Assembly: GCA_023079485.1 (NCBI GenBank)
Contig: CM041084.1
Location: 135,438,792 to 135,502,791, forward strand
Length of the DNA: 64,000 bases
Reading direction: 5' to 3'
DNA from: Archilochus colubris
Lineage: Eukaryota; Chordata; Aves; Apodiformes; Trochilidae
The notes beneath the pieces are model-generated. The model was not told the origin of the DNA, ran no database searches, and was given only the letters and a program-made list of their open reading frames with translations. The position numbers were made by a program, and so were the translations under genes. Shown here in pieces: positions 46,955 through 59,974 of the stretch (position 1 is the stretch's first letter; every line of letters starts with the position of its first letter).

Positions 46955-47690
46955 AGAGACTTATGGAGACATTGGAATGGTCTGGAATTTGGGCTAGAGA
47001 GAGTTTTATGAGGTTTGACAACGATAAAGTACTTCACAGGAGATGGAGTAATCCCCAGTGGCAATACAGGATGATGAACATCTGTTAGCAGTGTGGTAAG
47101 GCAGCAAGGAAGGCAAATCATGTCCTGGGCTGCATCTGTAAAACCAAATGCAACAAATTAATGTATGTGATTAGTCCACTCTATTTGGAACTTCTTAGGC
47201 CACATGTGGAATAATGTGTTTAGCTGTGGTTGGCCCAGTTGAAGTGAGGGGGATAACTGAAAAATTGGAAAGGGTTCAGGGGCCACTACTTTGATAATCA
47301 GAGAGGACTGGAGAACTTGATACATGAAAATATTGAAGAAAATTAGTTTATCCAGAATGGAGAGCAGTAGGCTATGGGGTGTATGTGTATCTAATTGCAG
47401 TCTTCCAGCACCTAAAAAGTTATTGCTGCAAGGATGGACATACTTCCCTTGCAAAAATCCATGGTGGCAGGAAAACACACACAAGTTTCTTCAGAGAAAA
47501 TTCCATCTGGATATAAGAAGCACATTTTTTTTTCCTGGGGTAATAAGGAAATATGTAATAAGTTGCCCAGAGGAGTGGTAAGATCTCCTTCTCTGGATAG
47601 ATTTTTAAGACGGTTTTAACAGAGACATGGATAATGTAATTTAATGCCACCTTTCAACAGAAAGGTGAACATGTGATCCCACACTTTCCT
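46955..47690 (+). mobile_element. Old CR1 LINE, ORF2 C-terminal part
   Basis: GACATTGGAATGGTCTGGAA, then TATGAGGTTTGACAACG, CAATACAGGATGATGAAC, GGCAAATCATGTCCTGGGCT and GAACTTCTTAGGCCACATGT follow the order of CR1 ORF2 downstream of the RT core. The 3' part (TAAGTTGCCCAGAGGAGTGG, TTTTTAAGACGG) reaches about 47,690 without the octamer tail. Frames are broken throughout. It lies back-to-back with the antisense CR1 immediately to the left. Confidence 0.78.
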
Positions 47691-49851
47691 TTTAACATGG
47701 ACTTTTCTACAATTCTGTCATTTTTTCTATGACAATTTCTAGTTTATATATTTCAGGTACATGCAGGGGATTTGAAATATATGGTCTGAGGAAACACTGG
47801 TATCAGAGCTGTATGACTGCAAGAAGCTTTAAAGTTTCAAAGAAAGAAGTCTGACAGAAGAAATGAAGACACTCCTTCAAAGCAGCCATCTATAATCACT
47901 GCACCTGAGGTCTACAGAGGTTAATAAGAGTATTTCTGTGACTGCAATGGGCTACAATGGGCTTTGGATGCATGTTTAAGTGTCCTGTCTAGTTCTAGTT
48001 GATTTCTTCTTTTTGTTTTTCTTTCTTTTTTCCTTTCATGTGGATGTGTTGTCTAAGAATGCTGAACATTGTACATATTCTGTCTCCACACGGGGTTGGG
48101 ATTTTTACATTTCATACATAATCTTTGCAACTTGCTACAGTGATGTCAGAAAAAAAAAGTATTAAATTTTTAAGGGTATAAAAAAAAGAGATAGAAATTG
48201 TTATGGAAATTAAGTACAATAGCAAGAAATATATTGTATAAAAGATTTCCAAAACTAACAAATAAATATAAACATAAATTTGAAATTATATCTGAAAACA
48301 AAAGGAGAACATGTCAATACATTTGTAAGGAGCTCTATGTTAATGGAAATGGAAATAGGAAAGAGAAATTCTTTTAAAATATTCTGCTTCAAAAACAGAA
48401 AACCAACAAAAGACTTTTCTTGTTCAGTGGAGCTGTCTGTGAATGTAAAGATACCTTGAGTCTCCGTCTAGAACGTAAATCAAAAGACCATACTTAGCAA
48501 TAATAAGGTGCTTTTTTTGTGTGTGAATAGCGGATTGCACATTCAGTAGTTCAGTGTAAAATTTATGAAGGAGATCCAAAGTTTGGTATGCATATTTAGT
48601 GGGTATGGATATATGATTCACATATATTTATCCTGAAGACCTTAAAATGGACAGATATGGATCCATTTAATGCATTTTTACTTGTCACAAATCTAGCAAC
48701 ATATACTTATATAGACTGCACCAGTATTTAAGGGATGAGAGATAAGTACCTCCAGTCATTCTACAATATATATCCCAGACAGCTGTCTTATACAACACTA
48801 TAGGCACCCTAAATACCTAACATTTTTAAAGGCTAATGTTCCTTGCAATCAATCATGTTCTGATGATAAACTGGATATGTAAATTGGGAGAAAAAATGAA
48901 ATAGTATAAATAGATGGGTTTGAGCCTGATACAAAGTTACTAAAGAAAGTAAGAGTCCTTTTTATTGACTTCAAACTATTTCAATATATCCATTAAAGAT
49001 ACCCACTTACAGAAAGGTGAAGGTTCAATGCTATTAGTGTGCAGAATAGTTTATTTTAAAATGTACCTCTGAAAAAGGAAAACAGAAGCCTGTTAGGTTT
49101 GTATTGCTTTCACCTTTTGCAGAGATCCATAATTTGAAAAGGAAATTATTGTATTTTTCATTTCCTCAAACAATAAAATAAAACAATATACTGTTGCAGA
49201 CATGCAGCAGCTTTCTGACTGATTTCTTAAGTAAAACCTCTGTATTTTTTTTTAATTATTTTTTATAGGGTCACCCTTTAGTGCAGAGGATATCCAAGTA
49301 TTTGAATAAAGATAGAATAACATAATAAAGAAAAAGAATTGAATTAAAATTGAATAAAGACACCATTTTTATCATACCCAAAGAAAATCAAGTAAAAATA
49401 TATGTCCATTAGGCCATTTGGTAGTTTTCTTTAAGGCATCATAAAAATACTGGAATTATCAAATATTACATTTAAATACAACAATATTCATTGCATGATA
49501 GGTGTTAAAAGATCTACAAATCCTTCTGTTCATTATATTTTCATAAAATATAAATTTAAAAAGGGATCTAAAATCTCAATTTTTTGTTTAAGAATTGTAT
49601 TTATCCTTTCTAATGAGGTATCACTAAGGAATCCTTCTATTCTAGAGAATGCTACAAAGAACAAGAATAATGCTTTCTTCTGCTGCTGTTTTCTTCCACA
49701 ATACACAGAAGACAGAAAATGACAGTAAAATCAGAAGAATGGAATAACAGTCAATCCTGTTTCCTATTAAATCTATGTCTGATACCTAATTTGTGACAAT
49801 ATGACTCCTACAAACTAAAAAGAAGTTATAAATTTATGGGTTTTTTGGGGA

Positions 49852-49903
49852 TTTTTTTTTTTTTTTTTTTACAGCAGTGTAAAAGCAAAAAAAAAAAAAA
49901 AAA
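49852..49903. repeat. Poly(T)/poly(A) snapback
   Basis: T19 (49,852-49,870), a 16-bp spacer, then A17 (49,887-49,903); the two arms can pair into a long A-T hairpin. Confidence 0.9.
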
Positions 49904-49904
49904 T

Positions 49905-50060
49905 TACTAACATTGCAGTGACAGCTGGGTCCCTCCATAGTCTTCCAGGCTGGTATGCTAACTCGAGAAGACTGTGTTTCATTACTTGGTTGTACTGCTG
50001 ATAGTGCACTAATATGTGGAAACTCACTGGACCAGCTCCCAGGCATGGGTCGTTTCAACT
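49905..50060 (-). pseudogene. Possible small retrocopy, origin unknown
   Basis: The minus strand is open across 49,834-50,058 and encodes SSEFPHISALSAVQPSNETQ, then SSRVSIPAWKTMEGPSCHCN, unusually protein-like for this window. On that strand it is followed directly by A/T homopolymers that could be remnants of a poly(A) tail. I do not recognise the protein and see no target-site duplication, so this is a weak candidate for a processed fragment. Chance openness over 75 codons is the main alternative. Confidence 0.2.
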
Positions 50061-52094
50061 GGCAACAGACAGCAATTCACAAACGAACAACTGCGTTGAA
50101 TTTTAAATATTTTTCTATAGCATATTTGCTCTACATCCTATTGCAGCCATGTTATGTTGGAAATGACATTTGCAATTTTTTACTTTAGCTGGATGGGTTA
50201 ATTTTTCTCCTGAACAGGTTTTGTTTGTACATACTCATTTGCACTTTTCCAAATTGCTTGTTGATAGTATTTCGGTTTTGCCAAAACAACTTTAAACTTT
50301 CTTTCTTCTATTTATTTGTTCTCTGACTGAATTTCAAATTACTGTACATCTGTACATTAAAAATTTTCTGCTATTATGATTTATTATTGCAAATATTTTA
50401 TTACCTTTCAGTAATTTTTCACTTTTTAAAGTATTCATATCAAATCCCCAATACATAACATGCATCTTTCCTCTAACAATTATTGTTTTTCAGCTTTTAC
50501 TGTATTTGGCAAAGAAATGTTTTGTAATCCCAAATGAAGACTGACTTTGTTTTCCATCTGAGCTATAGTTTAGCTATTTGCAGCATTATTCTTTTTCTCA
50601 GTTTCCTATATAATGGGGTAAGCATTCTGGAGAACTATTTGACCTTTGAATTTTTTAGCGCTCCAGGCATAATTTGCTATTAGTGTTGATTGAGACTTAA
50701 AACAGATGGGACATCTATGTAGCAGTAAGTGTTGTAGAGAGTGTAAAGACAAATTTATAAGCATCTTTATGAATTTGATTGGTTAAGCTGTTGTGAAGTC
50801 TTCTCAAGGTGGACTTTGGTGTTAGTGAATGTTAGTATTTGACCTAACAAAACAGTAAAAGAAAATGTAGCACTTGCAATACCACCTCTTAACCAAATAA
50901 ACTCATCATTAAACCTCTAGAGGTCCCAGCTGTGTATGATTTCCATCTCAGATTTTCTGAATTCAGAAAACATTTCTTTAGTTGTTCTGTAAAGAGCTGC
51001 ACCAGTAGCCTTCTAGTACTATCATCTCTCACACTGCAGATTACATCCTAAAGGGAACAGGGAATTCTTCTGGATTGAAGCAGAGGTAATTAAAAAACAT
51101 GCAAGAGAATCATTATGGTTTCTTCCATTCAGCCTTCCAAATTTTATTCTGAAGGATTTTTTTTAATATAAAATGTTTATCTTAGGAAAAAGCAACTTTT
51201 ACAGGTACTGTGTTGCTACGTTCTGTTTTCTGAGGGTGATTTCTGCTGTTGTTTAAAGCAATGATATATCTGACCGCCAAAGACTGGTCCTGAATTTAGA
51301 GTCTGTCCAGATTTATGTTTGTAGTTGAGTCGTGAAAACTAAATCAGGACCGTGTTTCTACTTCAGGCACAGTAAATTAAAACAAAATTAACAGATTTAG
51401 ATCCGGGGAAAACCTACAATCCTGGTTTAATCTGAGTGTTATTCTTTTGTACATGCATATACACATACTTCATGTAGAATGAAGCCTAAAAATATTCTGT
51501 GGAACTCTCTCACCTCTAAATATCTTCACTCAGGCCATAATTTTATAACTTATTTAAACTTTTTGAAAAATTCATACTCTTCTCTTTTTTAGTGCTAGTT
51601 AAATGCAGTGTGATTTTTATCAAGCCTGTCTGAAAAAACTGGATTTTATTTTCGTAGTGTTATTACAAACCGTGCTTTACAAATGCATAAAGTTTCAGAC
51701 TCAGGTTCTGTGTATCAAGTATGACTTATTATAGAGCTCTCATGATATTATAACTAGTTCTTGAATTTATTATTTCTGGTGTGGATATTTGAGTGTATGT
51801 GTTTGTGAGTTAACCACATCTGTGTTCTTAAGAACAGGAAAAACTTTCCTCATCTTTGGATCCACTGGAGCAATATCCCAGACAGTCTTGTTTGTATAAT
51901 TAATTTAGCAAACAACACAGATGATCAGAGCTTCAGAGAGAAAAAACCCAACCCTGTACTCTGTTTATACAAGTGGAACATAAAATACAGCTATAAAGTG
52001 AATATTTGTTCAGATATTTGACCAGAAATCTCTGTAATTTTCTAAAGCACTATGACTCTTTGCAAACTCAGATGTTTCAATGTAGACACACTGA

Positions 52095-52154
52095 TTAAAA
52101 AACCAACCAAAAAAAAAACAAAAAACAAAAAACCAAAAACCCAAACCAAAAACC
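52095..52154 (+). repeat. A-rich low-complexity run
   Basis: Runs of A separated by single or double C. Confidence 0.85.
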
Positions 52155-54116
52155 AGTGGAAAAGTCTGTTAGAAATAACCACATAACTTTGATAATCATG
52201 ATACCGAGAATGTATCACTGACTTTTTTTTTGTATGAGTCCTTAAATAGGTGAGTTGAATTAAGCAAATTCTCATTATATCTTTTCTTTTAAGCATTACA
52301 TGAAATTGAAATTGTAACACATGGAAGATGAAGAGTTTTGATGGTGCTGGGTAACATTTCCAAAGACACCTGAAATAGGTTGGCTGAATACATTCCTCAT
52401 TTGGGAACTGAACACTAAAGTTTGATATGAGCATAATTTTCTAGATGGGAGCGAGGTAAATGGTCTGGTACTGGACTGTTTATCTATTAGATATTCATGC
52501 CAGTTGCTGAGGAAACAAGGTAACAGTTTCCTGATCTTCTCCCTCTCCAAAATAATGCAAGCGTTTTATTTATTATGGATCTGCATGCAATAATTATGCG
52601 TTTCATTTTCTGATATAGTTTTCTTTTTTTCATAACCAGAATCAGATTCACCTTGCCCAGCTTTAACAACAAAGTTAAGATTCTATAGCAATTTTAATTG
52701 TTTTTTTACTTGACAGAGGGAATTAAGCATTTTTTGCATCTGAGAATTTGTACATTTGTGCATCTGAGAGAGAGGGTTGACTGCTAAGGGTATCAGGAGA
52801 ACAGAATTAGTGATTTGAAAAATTCTGGCTGGGAATTCAAGTCAGTAATGTTTGCTCTAAGAGGTAAATATACCTATTTGAACTTACTGGTTTCACTGAC
52901 CATCTGGCAAAACTGTGGAGTAATAATGAATGATAATGAATTTAGAAAGAGTACAAATATATTTATTATCAATGAAAAAATTACAAATATATTTTGTTCA
53001 GAATAAAAAAGAATTAATAAATAGTCAATCCTCACTGTAAACAGTACACCCAAGGAAGTGGAGAACTTAATTGTATTTCTCTCTAATTTTGTCATGGTTT
53101 CTATAGTCAATTTTACATTATTTTTGTTGAATTATTTTTGGGTTTTTCTTGCTACTCTTGCTCTTTGCCAAGGAAAATAGAACATAGAAAACATGGCTCT
53201 GGAGCACATTTTTTGTTTGAAATCATGTGCACTTAGTTAATATACTTTCTACCTTCACTTCCCAGCAACTTTTAAATTTTAAATGTAAGATTTGCTTTCA
53301 CAAATAATCACAGGCCATTTACTTATTAAAAAGAAAATAATATATATATAGAAATTACTAAATGACTGTTGGAAACACTGAGCACTGCTCCTTTAGCAAA
53401 GCAACTACTAAATAAAAATGATGTCTGTGTTCATTGCATTATCAATATTATTTGTCATAAGAAGAGACATGGTGGGTGAGAGTCTGTGTGAATATCAAAG
53501 GGGCAATGTTCGATTATTGCCATTATTAAACCTGCTCTGGAATTCTGCTTCTGCAAGCAGCTGCCCATACTTGATGCTTCAAATAACAGCAAAAGCCAGC
53601 ATAAAGCACCTGTCAATTGCTTAATGTCATAATAAGAGGAGAAAATTTCTTTCCTGGCTCCCACAGATTATCAATTTATGCCCTGAATAAAATGATTTTA
53701 TTGTAATTAGGTTAGCTTGCATAGTTATAACTTTTATTAATGATCATAAAGTTGTATCTTTGACATGTAAATGTACTGGAGAAGGAAACAGGACAATGTA
53801 AAATGTAACTAACCTTGACTTCACTAGGAACTGAGAGTCCAGCAACCAGATAATTTGCTGAAGAGTCGAAAATACGGTTTTGCTAATAAGAAGTAGATTT
53901 CAAATGTGAGGAGGGGAAGAAAAGGATCCACATTCTTAAAAGTCATTATAATTTAATGGACTGTGAACAGGTCATCTAAAGGTTTGCACAGAAAATGTGC
54001 AATGACTGACATACTTCCAAATTGATGGAAGTTTTATGTGATATCAGACTAAATAAGGAGGGGTGAACTGACTGGATATTTTACTCTTTGACTTAGAAGA
54101 AACCCTCTTTGAGTTC

Positions 54117-54172
54117 TTGTTTTTTTGTTTTATTGTGTTTTTTTGTTTGTTTTTTGTTTGTTTGATTTTAAT
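54117..54172 (+). repeat. T/G-rich low-complexity run
   Basis: GTTTTTTG and GTTTG words with no adjoining element. Confidence 0.8.
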
Positions 54173-55454
54173 TTAGGGGGAGGGATTGTGTATACATTTT
54201 TTTTTCATTCCTTCTAACTTTTTGTTAATTTCAGTTGTAGTTTTGAATCAAAAGGAGAGAAACAGTACTCTGTTGCCTCTAAAGATCATTCTGGAATAAA
54301 AATGGAAGTGGTATTCAGAAAAAATTAGAAATTAAAAACTGAAAGTTATATTGGACCCAATGCAAAAGAGGACTCTTGAAGCAGCTCAGAATTGACTATT
54401 GGAAATCCCTGTCTAAGGTGTCAACAAATTACAATCAGATGGTACATGGAATCTTAGCATTATAATGATAAAAAAAAATTTGGAGACTTATCTAGACATA
54501 GATACTTGTTCAGGTAAATAGATTGTCCCTAGAATAAGATTTTATCCAGAAGACATATTCTAAAAGGACTTGAATAAAAGAGTTTACACTGTGAGAGTTT
54601 TGTTTGGTTGGTTTTCCCCTTACCCTTTTTTTTAAATATATTTCCTTCTTCTTTATATTTATGTTATTCCTATTTTCCACCCATTTCAATATAAAAGTGC
54701 ACCATGTTGAAAGGCTAAGGATACTATAGAATTTGGAAACTAACTGGTTTGTATCTAACATTGTGGAACAAAAAAAACCCCCAATAATTATAATAGGCGG
54801 AAATGTGTGATGCTCTATGTCTTCCCTTTCAAGTTATGTTAGCACAGTTACAGTCTTTATGCAGTGTAATTGTGACCAAGGAAATACAGTGTCAGTTGGA
54901 ATAATGAAATAAGTGTGTCAGGATGGTGCCTAAAATTAATTGCTGAACTAATGGCTGTGTTAGTATATTTATATTTGCTTCTGTTTTTGACTTAAACCAG
55001 TTTGAAAAGCACAAAAGATGAGCACACTGTTCTTGTTCCTGTGTATAGCTTTTGGAAGAAGACTACCACAGAATGCTTGGGGTAGGCATTTATGATTGAA
55101 GTAATAAGTTTCTAAATTGATGTAATTTCAAGAAGGTTATACGTTTTGCTTGGGATGTTCTATTGTGTGGAGACACAGTAAATATGGAATAAGGTATCCA
55201 AGTTATCACAATACTGTAACAGTCACATATGACCTTACTTGGAGTACTCCCACCCCACCAGTATTAGTGGAAAAGGTGAAAGTTCAGGCTCTAAGGCTAT
55301 TTTCGCAAATGACTTTTTACAGATACGAAGGTGTGTCACACCCTACATGACAATATATCCAGAGCTGTCTGTGAATTACAGACAAAAGGTTACAAGACAC
55401 TCCAACAAAAAACTAGATGGCTTATTAGGAACATACTTGAGACATTATATCATA

Positions 55455-55700
55455 TAACGATTTAGATTGGGTGACTCCTTTATGATCATTGAGTCCGATC
55501 ATAAACTTAACACTTCTGAGTCCACCACTAAACCATGCCCCTAAACACCACATCTACACATCTTTTAAATACCTCCACTGATGGTGTCTTTCTGGGGCAG
55601 CCTGTTCCAATGGTTGATAACACTTCTGGTGAAGAATATATTTTTTGGAATATCCAACCTAAACCTCCTCTGCAACAACTTGAGGCTATTTCCTTGTGTG
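55455..55700 (-). mobile_element. CR1 LINE 3' fragment, antisense
   Basis: GAGTCCACCACTAAACCATG, then CCCCTAAACACCACATCTAC, TTTTAAATACCTCCACTGAT, GGGGCAGCCTGTTCCAATGG and AATATCCAACCTAAACCTCC are the complement of a CR1 3' end. It begins within the 3' UTR and ends at about 55,700, with the octamer tail lost. Confidence 0.88.
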
Positions 55701-55704
55701 GTTC

Positions 55705-57845
55705 AAGCCATATTGCTGTGTTTCTTCCTCTGTGTAAGTGTAAAGTTCCTTTAAAGGGAACTGTAGCTTAGCATTTTGTACAGCTTTTTTGATTGTGTTT
55801 ATGTAACTAGGCTACTACTTGGCTTTAAAGACTGGCTATTAAAAATGAACACAAAGGCTCACCACAACTTTTACATTTTACTTCTGCCTTTTCCCTCGCT
55901 GGAGAAGGTGGCAAAGAAAAGATTAACTAGAAGGGGAAGGAAGAGGTATTTATATAATCTTCCATTACTGGAGGTCTGTCTCTATTTTTTCTATTTGACA
56001 CCTTTGTTTTGCTTCTTTCCAGGAAGAAAAATGTTACTTTTCCATTTGCTTCAGTTCAGTTTTATTTGGTTCAGTTTTTGCCACTGGAAATGTAATACCA
56101 TCACATATACCACATTTTCCAAAGGAAGATGAAAAACTGAGTGTTTTGTAATCTCTGCCCATTATTATTTCCTTCATTCTCGGTTACCAAGGTGATTAGA
56201 AATTTTATGCATTAGAACATTTTGAGTATAAGTTGAATATTCTCATCCTCTTTGCTTTCAGTTTAACAGAGACCTTACCCACAGCAGAGAAGAGCAGATT
56301 TATCAGAAGAATTTAACAAGCAGTTACATTTGCAGAGCCTGAAGATTCTTAGCTAGTTTGCCTTGCATGATATATTTCTACTGAGAAGATGTTGAAATAA
56401 TAGGAAAATGTTATTGAATGCTGTGAGAAATTTCAGTTCTTATCAGAATAAATTGCTGCAAAAATTGAAACATTCTTTTGTAAGTTACTTGCACAAAGGT
56501 TCTTGTATAAAGTTCTTGTATAAACATGAAAAATATGTGCCTAATAATGATTTTAGTTAAAATGTGAGGAACTTTCAGCAGTCATCTCTAGAGTGTTACT
56601 CGGCTTACATTATGAGCATATGTCTCAGTTTGTTAAAAGATATTTGGAAGTGAGTCATGAACATTTGCCTTCCTATAGAGATCCAATACAGTAGCCCAGA
56701 CACAATACACAAAAGAGATGAGCATATATATTCATGTATCTGACACTGACTGGAGCAATGTATACAATGAAGATATTTTTAGGGAGTTAATAGCAAGAGA
56801 TCTTTCAAAAGTAAAAGCTTTTTGAAGATAGATTTTAAAGAAGGTTCAGGATAAAACAAAACAACAAAAAAGCCGTATAGGGGTTTTCTGTTATTTCACA
56901 TTTTGATTTCTGTGTCCAATTACTTTCCAGATTTGTCATCAAAGTTACTTCTTTTAACTTTAGTCTATTTTTCTCATTATGAGGGCAAGAAACTATGCAA
57001 ATTTGGGTCAACTGGAAAATGACAAAATCTGTGGTTAGCATGCATTTGTGCCAGGGCTAGTTAAAATTCATAGGGTTTAGGTATACAAAATATAAAATTG
57101 TCTGCAACTTGAATAAGAAAAATGTGGTACTTAATGCACCATAGCTAATTAATTAATTGTAAACAAAAATTCAGTTGTGAACCCTTTTCTAGCAAGTATA
57201 TGGGTGACTGGGAGAATGTTACGACAATTTCTTGGGGCCACAGACTGATTTGTACTAAGACTCCATTTGTATTCTTTTTTTTCTGTTTGACAAAGGAATT
57301 AATATTTTGCACCCATGATCCAAATTAGGTATTATAGAAGCGTTTTAGCAAAGTCCCAAGTGAGAAGTAGATACAAATCAAATTTAAAAAATCTGGTTTT
57401 CCAAGAACCCTTAGGAATAGAACTAATAAAATTATGTGAAGACACTGAAAAAATAATTAAAAATACTAATTTCACAGGAAGTAAAAAAATAAGGTGATGC
57501 TTTTGTTTTCTCTTGCTTTTGGTTTTCTGTAAAGCTGGGGAATAAGTCTGCATAAATGTATTCCTCATTTCTATGACAACTATCACAGACAATCTTTTTA
57601 TGACACTAATCATTCAGCAACCATTCAGTAATCATGAATGAGAAATATCAGAGGGCAAGTGGCAGAAGAAAGTAGGATGTGGGAGTCATACTTGTTTAGA
57701 AAACATTTATAGTATGAGTGGAGATTTCAAGGCAAAACCACTACCAAGATGCTGTAGAGCATTTGCTTACTATTCCTATCAATATACAGTGGGATTAATG
57801 TTGTTACTGGTATTGGTTGTTGGTTTTTAAAATTATTTTGATATA
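55705..57845. other. No gene seen
   Basis: AT-rich DNA. The 118-codon plus-strand frame at 55,776-56,132 and the 93-codon minus-strand frame at 57,332-57,613 have no recognisable domains. Confidence 0.5.
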
Positions 57846-57847
57846 TA

Positions 57848-58106
57848 TTTCCTTCCTTCCTTCCTTCCTTCCTTCCTTCCTTCCTTCCTTCCTTCCTTCC
57901 TTCCTTCCTTCCTTCCTTCCTTCCTTCCTTCCTTCCTTCCTTCCTTCCTTCCTTCCTTCCTTCCTTCCTTCCTTCCTTCCTTCCTTCCTCTTCCTTCCTT
58001 CCTTCCTTCCTTCCTTCCTTCCTTCCTTCCTTCCTTCCTTCCTTCCTTCCTTCCTTCCTTCCTTCCTTCCTTCCTTCCTTCCTCCCTTTTCCTTTTTTCC
58101 CTTAGT
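57848..58106 (+). repeat. (CCTT)n tetranucleotide array
   Basis: TTCC units from about 57,848 to 58,083 (roughly 59 copies) with one CTCTTCC interruption at 57,987-57,993, then a short pyrimidine decay to 58,106. Frames across it encode Phe-Leu-Pro-Ser or Lys-Glu-Gly-Arg repeats. The near-perfect array suggests recent growth by slippage. Confidence 0.97.
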
Positions 58107-59970
58107 TTTCAAATACAATTTCTCAAGCTCGTCATGATTATTAGCTAATTTTAAGAGGAACCTAGTACTTGAACCATAATTTCCTGGCAAAATTGTTACA
58201 AAGCAGTATAGTAAAGAAAGCCAATGGTCTTAGTTTCTGGTTGCAGCCAGTCTTTTTTTCAAAAAGATATTTTAGACAGGAACAGTAGGTGTTCTTGTGC
58301 AGTACTCATGGATGTTGGTAAAGAATTAACATGCTGAAATAATCTGAGATATGAGTCTATTTATAGCAGAGATCACTCATTAATAAAATCAAGGAAGCCT
58401 TGAAATCTATGAAGGCCTAGGCTATGCCTGCAAAACCACGTTCTCTGAGAATATTTTTACCTTTTGCTTGCATTTTATATGTTTTATTCACCTAAAATAT
58501 TCTTTTTTATTGGTCTATTATAAATATAATAGTAGCATGCTCTATGGAAATTGTCTTTGAATTTTTGAGGATTTGTATCATTTGGAGGGAGTATAATTTG
58601 TTTTTAATTTCATACACATTCAGTATGTGTCTTCATACTCATATCCAGTGGTAATGGAATTCAGAGAGAAATGACTGGAGTATTGTCAGACTTTAATATT
58701 TCAGAACTGGAATATCCATGGCATGCACTTAGTGATGGTGAAATGAAGCTCTTTCTGTTTTCATCTTCTTATACATGTTTAGATTTTATCATCTTTTTTT
58801 TTTTTTTTTTTTTTTCCCTTTTCTTTTTTTTTTCTTTTTCTTTTTTCTGTGCAGTCACCAAGTATATTTTACTATTAATTTAAATACATATTTAGAGTCT
58901 ATAATCATATTTTTCATCAAGCTAGATTTTAAAGAGAAAACCCATAGACCATCAGAAGGCATCATAAAGCTTGAGCTTAAGAAAGGAGATCTTGTGGTTC
59001 AGAGGTGTTAAAACAAATTAGAACCAGGAAAAACACAACTATGGTGTCAGTACTGGAACCAATAGTCAAACCTTCAATGCAGGGACGTATTTTCATTCAA
59101 GTCCATCTCTGTCCTAACCTGAACCTTAATTTTTCCTTCCAGTATAGCAAAGAAAATATCTGTGGTCTGCTCTCAGTGTAATGTGTAAGAATGTCTGTTT
59201 TTCTTACACAAATTATGTGAGGAAATAATATGATGGACAGTCTTGCATCTTAATTTGTGTAGAAGAACACAAAATAAATTAAACTTTCTGAGTATTTTAT
59301 AGGAAAACTCAAATGAGATGAAACTGATACAAAGAACAATAAATTACAGCTGCTTTGTTTAAAAAGGTTAATATTTCTTTGTGCAACTGGGGCTTCCAGA
59401 TTCTTACCTTCATAACATCACACCAATACAATGGCTTGAAAGAATACATTTATGAATGTATTAGCAAATGACTTTCGATTTTGAGATTCCTTTATTAGGC
59501 ATTTTACTGAAAAAATATTAGTATGGGGATTTTTATTCCTTCAAGATTTCCCTACAATTTATCTGAGAGTAAGAATGTTGAGGCAAGTGGATTGTTTGAC
59601 TCTGGACATGGTAGGATACCCATGTTTTGTGATCATCTGCAGGACTTTCACTATCCTTTCCATCTCAGAATGAGTATAGATCAGTGATACACATTTCATT
59701 ATAAAACTGAAACATCACAGGCGGGTTAAAATAATTTGCCTGACTGGAATACAAAGATAATTTGGTATAGTTTGCTAGAAAAGAAAGGCAACAGCAGAGA
59801 CTCTAGCTTGGCCATTTAACATGAAGAGCATGTACTGACACTCAGAGTGTGGAGCTTTCTGAAAGGTTCTAGGTAATGATTCAAGGGCAAAAGGAATAAG
59901 ATTGTTAATATTATAGGAGTTGACATGGAGCAGTAAACCAGGCTTTTTGTGAGCTACTTCAACTAATGAC
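58107..59970. other. No gene seen
   Basis: AT-rich DNA with a T-rich run at 58,793-58,846. Nothing else recognised. Confidence 0.5.
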
Positions 59971-59974
59971 CTGC

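Larger units (their letters stand above)
47700..55450. other. No gene seen; longest repeat-poor stretch
   Basis: Nearly 8 kb of AT-rich DNA without a recognised transposon. Inside are a T19/A17 snapback at 49,852-49,903, an A-rich run at 52,095-52,154, a short TATATATATA run near 53,341 and a T-rich run at 54,117-54,172. The block 55,140-55,450 has slightly different composition but no identified source. All frames lack recognisable domains. Confidence 0.5.

Noticed and set aside
57804..58190. GRKE-repeat frame of 128 codons
   Set aside because: Tetranucleotide repeat translation with no conserved flanks.
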